Positions 17,438 to 20,288 of a DNA stretch of 20,288 nucleotides are shown here, one piece after another. Location of the stretch: the NCBI GenBank assembly GCA_027972325.1, contig JAPMOS010000403.1, forward strand, positions 1 to 20,288, written 5' to 3'. The position numbers and the translations under genes are program-made. A model generated the notes under the pieces. The model worked only from the letters and a program-made list of their open reading frames with translations. It was not told where the DNA came from and searched no databases. Numbering within the stretch: position 1 is the stretch's first letter; the number at the start of each line of letters is the position of its first letter. This stretch comes from Paratrimastix pyriformis (lineage: Eukaryota; Preaxostyla; Paratrimastigidae).

Positions 17438-18079
17438 TCAGGTCCGCCAGCTCCTGGGTCGGTGGAGAGAGAAGTGGTGTTCGCTCGCGCGCAGGGGCTG
17501 CAACTCGGCGTCAGAGTAAGGGCGGTCATGAATGTCAGGAAGGCCCTGGACAAAGTCGGACTCGACCCTGGGATTGTAGATGGCCCGACCAAGAGCGTAG
17601 TCAATGACGTAGCTCTTCAAAACCTCCATCCCGACAATGACATGGGCAGGGGAGGCGCTCTCCAGGACCAGGGCCGCGACATGGTGGAGAGGGCCATCCG
17701 GGGAGAGCCGGAACTGCAGCGTTGTGGACCACCGGGCCTGTACCGGCTGCTTGTTCGCCAGCGCCACCGTCCTCGGCTGCGGCTCCTCAGTCAGTGCCAG
17801 GCCCTTGGCGAGGGCGTAGTGCTCGCTCGTGAGTGTGACATTGGAACCAGAATCCAGGAGGAAGGTGAGACCCCGATCTTCGACGTACGCGCGCCCGTCG
17901 GCGGCCAGGTGGACGGTGCCCTTCACCCCGGGCGGGGCCGGCACCGCAGGGCAGAGGTCCGAGGCCGCAGTCAGCGTGGCAGCAAGGGCCGAGACCTCCG
18001 CGGCGGGAGTGGCCGGCTGCACCACGGGTCCACCCTGGGTCGGAGCCACCGAGTGGGGCAAGTCGTCCTGGGTCTGCAC
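17438..18079 (-). CDS. Aspartic protease region of the Ty3/Gypsy fossil
   Basis: Contains the retroviral-type active-site signature FLLDSGSNVTLTS and, about 80 residues further on, the hydrophobic VIVGMEVLKSY, which corresponds to the conserved flap-distal motif of pepsin-like retroelement proteases. It lies between gag and the reverse transcriptase, as expected. In the family this enzyme cuts the polyprotein. Confidence 0.75.
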   Translation of the reverse strand: MQTQDDLPHSVAPTQGGPVVQPATPAAEVSALAATLTAASDLCPAVPAPPGVKGTVHLAADGRAYVEDRGLTFLLDSGSNVTLTSEHYALAKGLALTEEPQPRTVALANKQPVQARWSTTLQFRLSPDGPLHHVAALVLESASPAHVIVGMEVLKSYVIDYALGRAIYNPRVESDFVQGLPDIHDRPYSDAELQPLRASEHHFSLHRPRSWRT

Positions 18080-18279
18080 TGATGACGTCGACGGTGAAAA
18101 TCGAGTTGGGGGTTGGTGTTGGCGATCGGAGCGTCGGGGTGGTGGTGGGGGGCGAGCGCTCTGGAAGACGAAGGGGGCCCGTGCCTGCTGGGCCGGGAGG
18201 GACGGGGATGGGGACGGTGTAGGCCCAGCAGTCGAGGAGGGCTGCGGAGCAGGCTGAGGCAGGAGTGGGGTGGCTGGGG

Positions 18280-19584
18280 TCAGGGGGCCCCGGGGGTGGC
18301 GCTGTTGAGCGGGCAGTGGAAGCGGTCATGCCCGGGTTGTCTGCACCGCGTGCAAATGCCCCGAGCAATCAGGTCACGCCGCTCGTCGTCAGTGAGCTTG
18401 GTGAGCGGTGGTCGCCACGCAGGGGCGGGGGTGGGGTTGGGTCCGGCTGCCATCGTCCCCATTGGTCGAAATCGGGCAGGTTGGGGCAGTTGTTGCGCAG
18501 TGGGGGGAACAGGTCTGGGCGCCGGCGGCGGGGAGCGGGAACGGGAACGGCGGCTACGAGACAGAGTGGCCCTGGTGGCGGTAAGGGCATCAGCGGCGAC
18601 AAGCCGAGTGGCGATCAGGCCCGCATGGTGGTACACCTGTTGCAGAGTGGGCCGCTCGTCGATGCTGACCTCCATCTCCAAGAGCTCGCCGAGCTCCCCC
18701 CGGATGGCCCGCGTGAGGTATCGGGCCACCGCGCGGTTGCGAGGGAACCCTAGGGCGCCCGCCAGTCGGCACCACTTGACGTAGAAAACGGACAGGTCGC
18801 TGAGGAGAGTGGGTCTGGAGCTTCCGTCCAGGACCAGGAGCTTCAGGCGGGCCACCCGCAAGTCGACGGTGGCCGGCCGAAGGTGCTCGAACAGAGCGGC
18901 AACGATGACAGAATTGCTGGCGCGCTCCGGGCAATGGCAATGCACTCGCAAGAACTCCATGGTTGTGGTTGAAAGAAGTCGGGTGATGGGGGGAAGAGCG
19001 ATGTCGGGATTTTGCTGATGATAAGTGTCGGTCTCCTCCAGAAACGAAAGGACAGCGTCAAAGTGCGGTTCCCTCAGGACAGGGAAGGGTGCCGCAGTCA
19101 TCTGGGCCGGGATCCGCGCGAACAGTTGTGCCAGAAGGTCCAGCGTGATGGCCGGTTGATTTTGCACAGAGGTTTCCATTGGTTGTGCTCGTGTGGGTGC
19201 TCCTGCAATCGGACCTGTGCCAACACCGTGATCGGTGGGCATTGAAAGAGGTAAAGGCATAGGCATCAGGGCCGCTTCAATAGTCGTCGCAGGTGGAGGT
19301 GGTGGTGAGGTCAAGGAGGTGGTCACATCCAAAGTGGAGGTTGGCCTGAAAGGTGTGGTCGTCGTCGGAGCTTCAGGGTGGTGAGAGAAGGTTGATCCCG
19401 CGTTCAAGGAAGGTTGAGGCCTCGGCGAAGGCTGAGAGTGGTCTTGTGACCAGAGAGGCCGCAGTCCTTGATCTTGATCATCCTCAGCCATGATCGTAGG
19501 GACGATCCTTGGTGGAGGTGACAATGGAGAAGAGTCCTCAGGAGGCGCTTGATCCAGAAAGCTTTCTGTTGGCCAATACGACAT
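18280..19584 (-). CDS. gag: Gag region of the Ty3/Gypsy fossil
   Basis: A long frame of about 434 codons with a Pro/Ser/Thr-rich N-terminal part, a helical central part of capsid type, an Arg/Ser-rich stretch and, close to the end, one CCHC zinc knuckle (CTRCRQPGHDRFHC). This order is typical of Ty3/Gypsy gag, which packages the element RNA. It is the first part of the fossil in its transcription direction. Confidence 0.8.
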   Translation of the reverse strand: MSYWPTESFLDQAPPEDSSPLSPPPRIVPTIMAEDDQDQGLRPLWSQDHSQPSPRPQPSLNAGSTFSHHPEAPTTTTPFRPTSTLDVTTSLTSPPPPPATTIEAALMPMPLPLSMPTDHGVGTGPIAGAPTRAQPMETSVQNQPAITLDLLAQLFARIPAQMTAAPFPVLREPHFDAVLSFLEETDTYHQQNPDIALPPITRLLSTTTMEFLRVHCHCPERASNSVIVAALFEHLRPATVDLRVARLKLLVLDGSSRPTLLSDLSVFYVKWCRLAGALGFPRNRAVARYLTRAIRGELGELLEMEVSIDERPTLQQVYHHAGLIATRLVAADALTATRATLSRSRRSRSRSPPPAPRPVPPTAQQLPQPARFRPMGTMAAGPNPTPAPAWRPPLTKLTDDERRDLIARGICTRCRQPGHDRFHCPLNSATPGAP

Positions 19585-20036
19585 GTCTTGAAGATACCAG
19601 AGGACTGAACAAGGGAGAGAAGAGGTTGTTCAAAGGGGTTTGGGCGGGAGGGTGTAAAGTACCCTCGGGGGAGGTAGGCTAAATCAGGACACAAGTCAAT
19701 CAACACAACACGCCTGTCCTACCGAGGTGGTAGGTCATGGTGGATGGGTTCCTGCCCCCACAGGCTGGGTTCGGGAATATTTTTCTAACTGTCTCTTTGC
19801 ATCCTTCGCCTTTTTCCTGTTCCCGTGTCTCAGTGTTGGATCCTTTGTCCCCTACTGGCCCCGTTCTTTCTTTTGATGTTCCTTTTGATTGCTGTCAAGT
19901 GTTTGAACGATTCTGTTTCCCGCGACCAGTCTCTCTTTCCCGCCATGCCGTCTGTACGCCACCCCTGAAGGGGTTTAGGTCGGCATGTTACCCGCTCGAC
20001 CGGATTAACGGATTCCTCTGTTTCAGTTTTCTGTGT
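19585..20036. other. Leader side of the fossil and unassigned flank
   Basis: Upstream of gag in transcription sense. I find no recognisable long terminal repeat or primer-binding site. A short hairpin CCTACC-GAGGT-GGTAGG lies at 19718-19734. From 19780 the sequence is pyrimidine-rich and non-coding. The boundary between the fossil and its flank cannot be placed. Confidence 0.45.
19944..19987. repeat. Stem-loop in the flank of the LINE fragment
   Basis: CATGCCG pairs with CGGCATG, and inside it ACCCC pairs with GGGGT around a short TGAA loop. It could be a 5' end structure of the neighbouring LINE or an isolated palindrome. Confidence 0.55.
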
Positions 20037-20288
20037 TTTGCGCGCAGTTACTGGCAGTCGAAATGGTATGACACACTGGAGGTACCCCTCGGCCGAGGGG
20101 TACGCCAGGGCGACTGCCTATCGCCGCTGATCTTCCGATGGACCACGTCGTCAAGTGGCTTGCGGCTGAGCCGGGATACACCTGGCCGGGCACCCGGGGA
20201 CATCGGTATCCATTCAAGCGTACGCCGACGACATTGTCATCGTGGCCGCGTCGGAGCGGCGCTCAGAGCGGCCACTGGGAAGCTCGAG
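20037..20288 (+). pseudogene. LINE (non-LTR) reverse transcriptase fragment, runs off right edge
   Basis: The plus strand encodes YDTLEVPLGRGVRQGDCLSP, the hallmark fourth block of LINE-type reverse transcriptase, and about 35 codons later AYADDIVIVAAS, the catalytic YxDD block. Between them KWLAAEPGYTWPGTRGH fits the usual spacer. The three pieces lie in different frames (the first at position 0, the last at position 1 modulo 3), so the copy has at least two small insertions or deletions. No start or upstream blocks are visible; the copy is either 5'-truncated near 20030 or decayed there. The clade cannot be settled from this length. Confidence 0.8.

Larger units (their letters stand above)
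13280..19584 (-). mobile_element. Ty3/Gypsy chromovirus copy, broken, minus strand
   Basis: Parts appear in the usual Ty3/Gypsy order on the minus strand: gag with zinc knuckle, aspartic protease, reverse transcriptase, RNase H, zinc-binding integrase and a terminal chromodomain. The integrase lying after RNase H and the chromodomain place it in the chromovirus branch. The copy is broken, with roughly half a dozen breaks, and is also split by a 1.43-kb insert (14740-16172). I could not recognise matching long terminal repeats on either side, so the ends are uncertain; the coordinates cover only the coding parts. Recognisable protein motifs throughout suggest an insertion of moderate rather than great age. 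Confidence 0.88.

Noticed and set aside
12950-20030. Long terminal repeats of the chromovirus fossil
   Set aside because: Comparing the sequence left of 13280 with that right of 19584 by eye showed no shared segment.
1-20288. CRISPR arrays, rRNA genes or bacterial operons
   Set aside because: No regularly spaced repeats with unique spacers, no rRNA-like segments and no ribosome-binding-site-led gene series; the introns indicate a eukaryote.

Overview
This window looks like GC-rich nuclear DNA from a single-celled eukaryote. The evidence is short GT-AG introns (35 to 70 nt), GC-rich exons, a spliced recombinase gene, a chromodomain-bearing Ty3/Gypsy element and a LINE fragment. There are no prokaryotic operons. 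The species cannot be named from the sequence alone.

Layout. About 1-480: coding-like minus-strand sequence of unknown product, running off the left edge. 500-2215: no gene, only simple repeats. 2216-4350: a fragmentary minus-strand gene for a right-handed beta-helix repeat protein, interleaved with minisatellites of 10- or 11-bp units. 4790-7145: a more AT-rich island with the best-preserved gene of the window, a Crypton-like tyrosine recombinase in four exons (5268-6737) with all catalytic residues present. In front of it lie helically spaced short repeats, a 137-nt near-perfect inverted repeat and a perfect 9-bp palindrome. An 18-nt motif left of this gene recurs in inverted orientation, twice, near 10640-10700, so the recombinase may belong to a 5.9-kb element. 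7150-10430: GC-rich sequence with coiled-coil exons on both strands and long simple repeats, but no complete gene model. 11352-12922: a 1.6-kb C-rich satellite. 13119-13189: a degenerate tRNA-like sequence. 13280-19584: a broken Ty3/Gypsy chromovirus copy on the minus strand (gag, protease, reverse transcriptase/RNase H, integrase, chromodomain). It is interrupted by a 1.43-kb unrelated insert flanked by an exact 10-bp duplication. From about 20037 to the right edge: the start of a plus-strand LINE reverse transcriptase fragment.

Overall this is an accessory, repeat-dense region in which mobile elements have accumulated around two or three host genes. The most interesting unit is the recombinase gene with its hairpin, palindrome and inverted repeats, a possible mobile system whose ends and substrate are not yet defined. 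The GC-rich host genes repeatedly change frame at G/C runs, which means either decay or insertion/deletion errors in the assembly.
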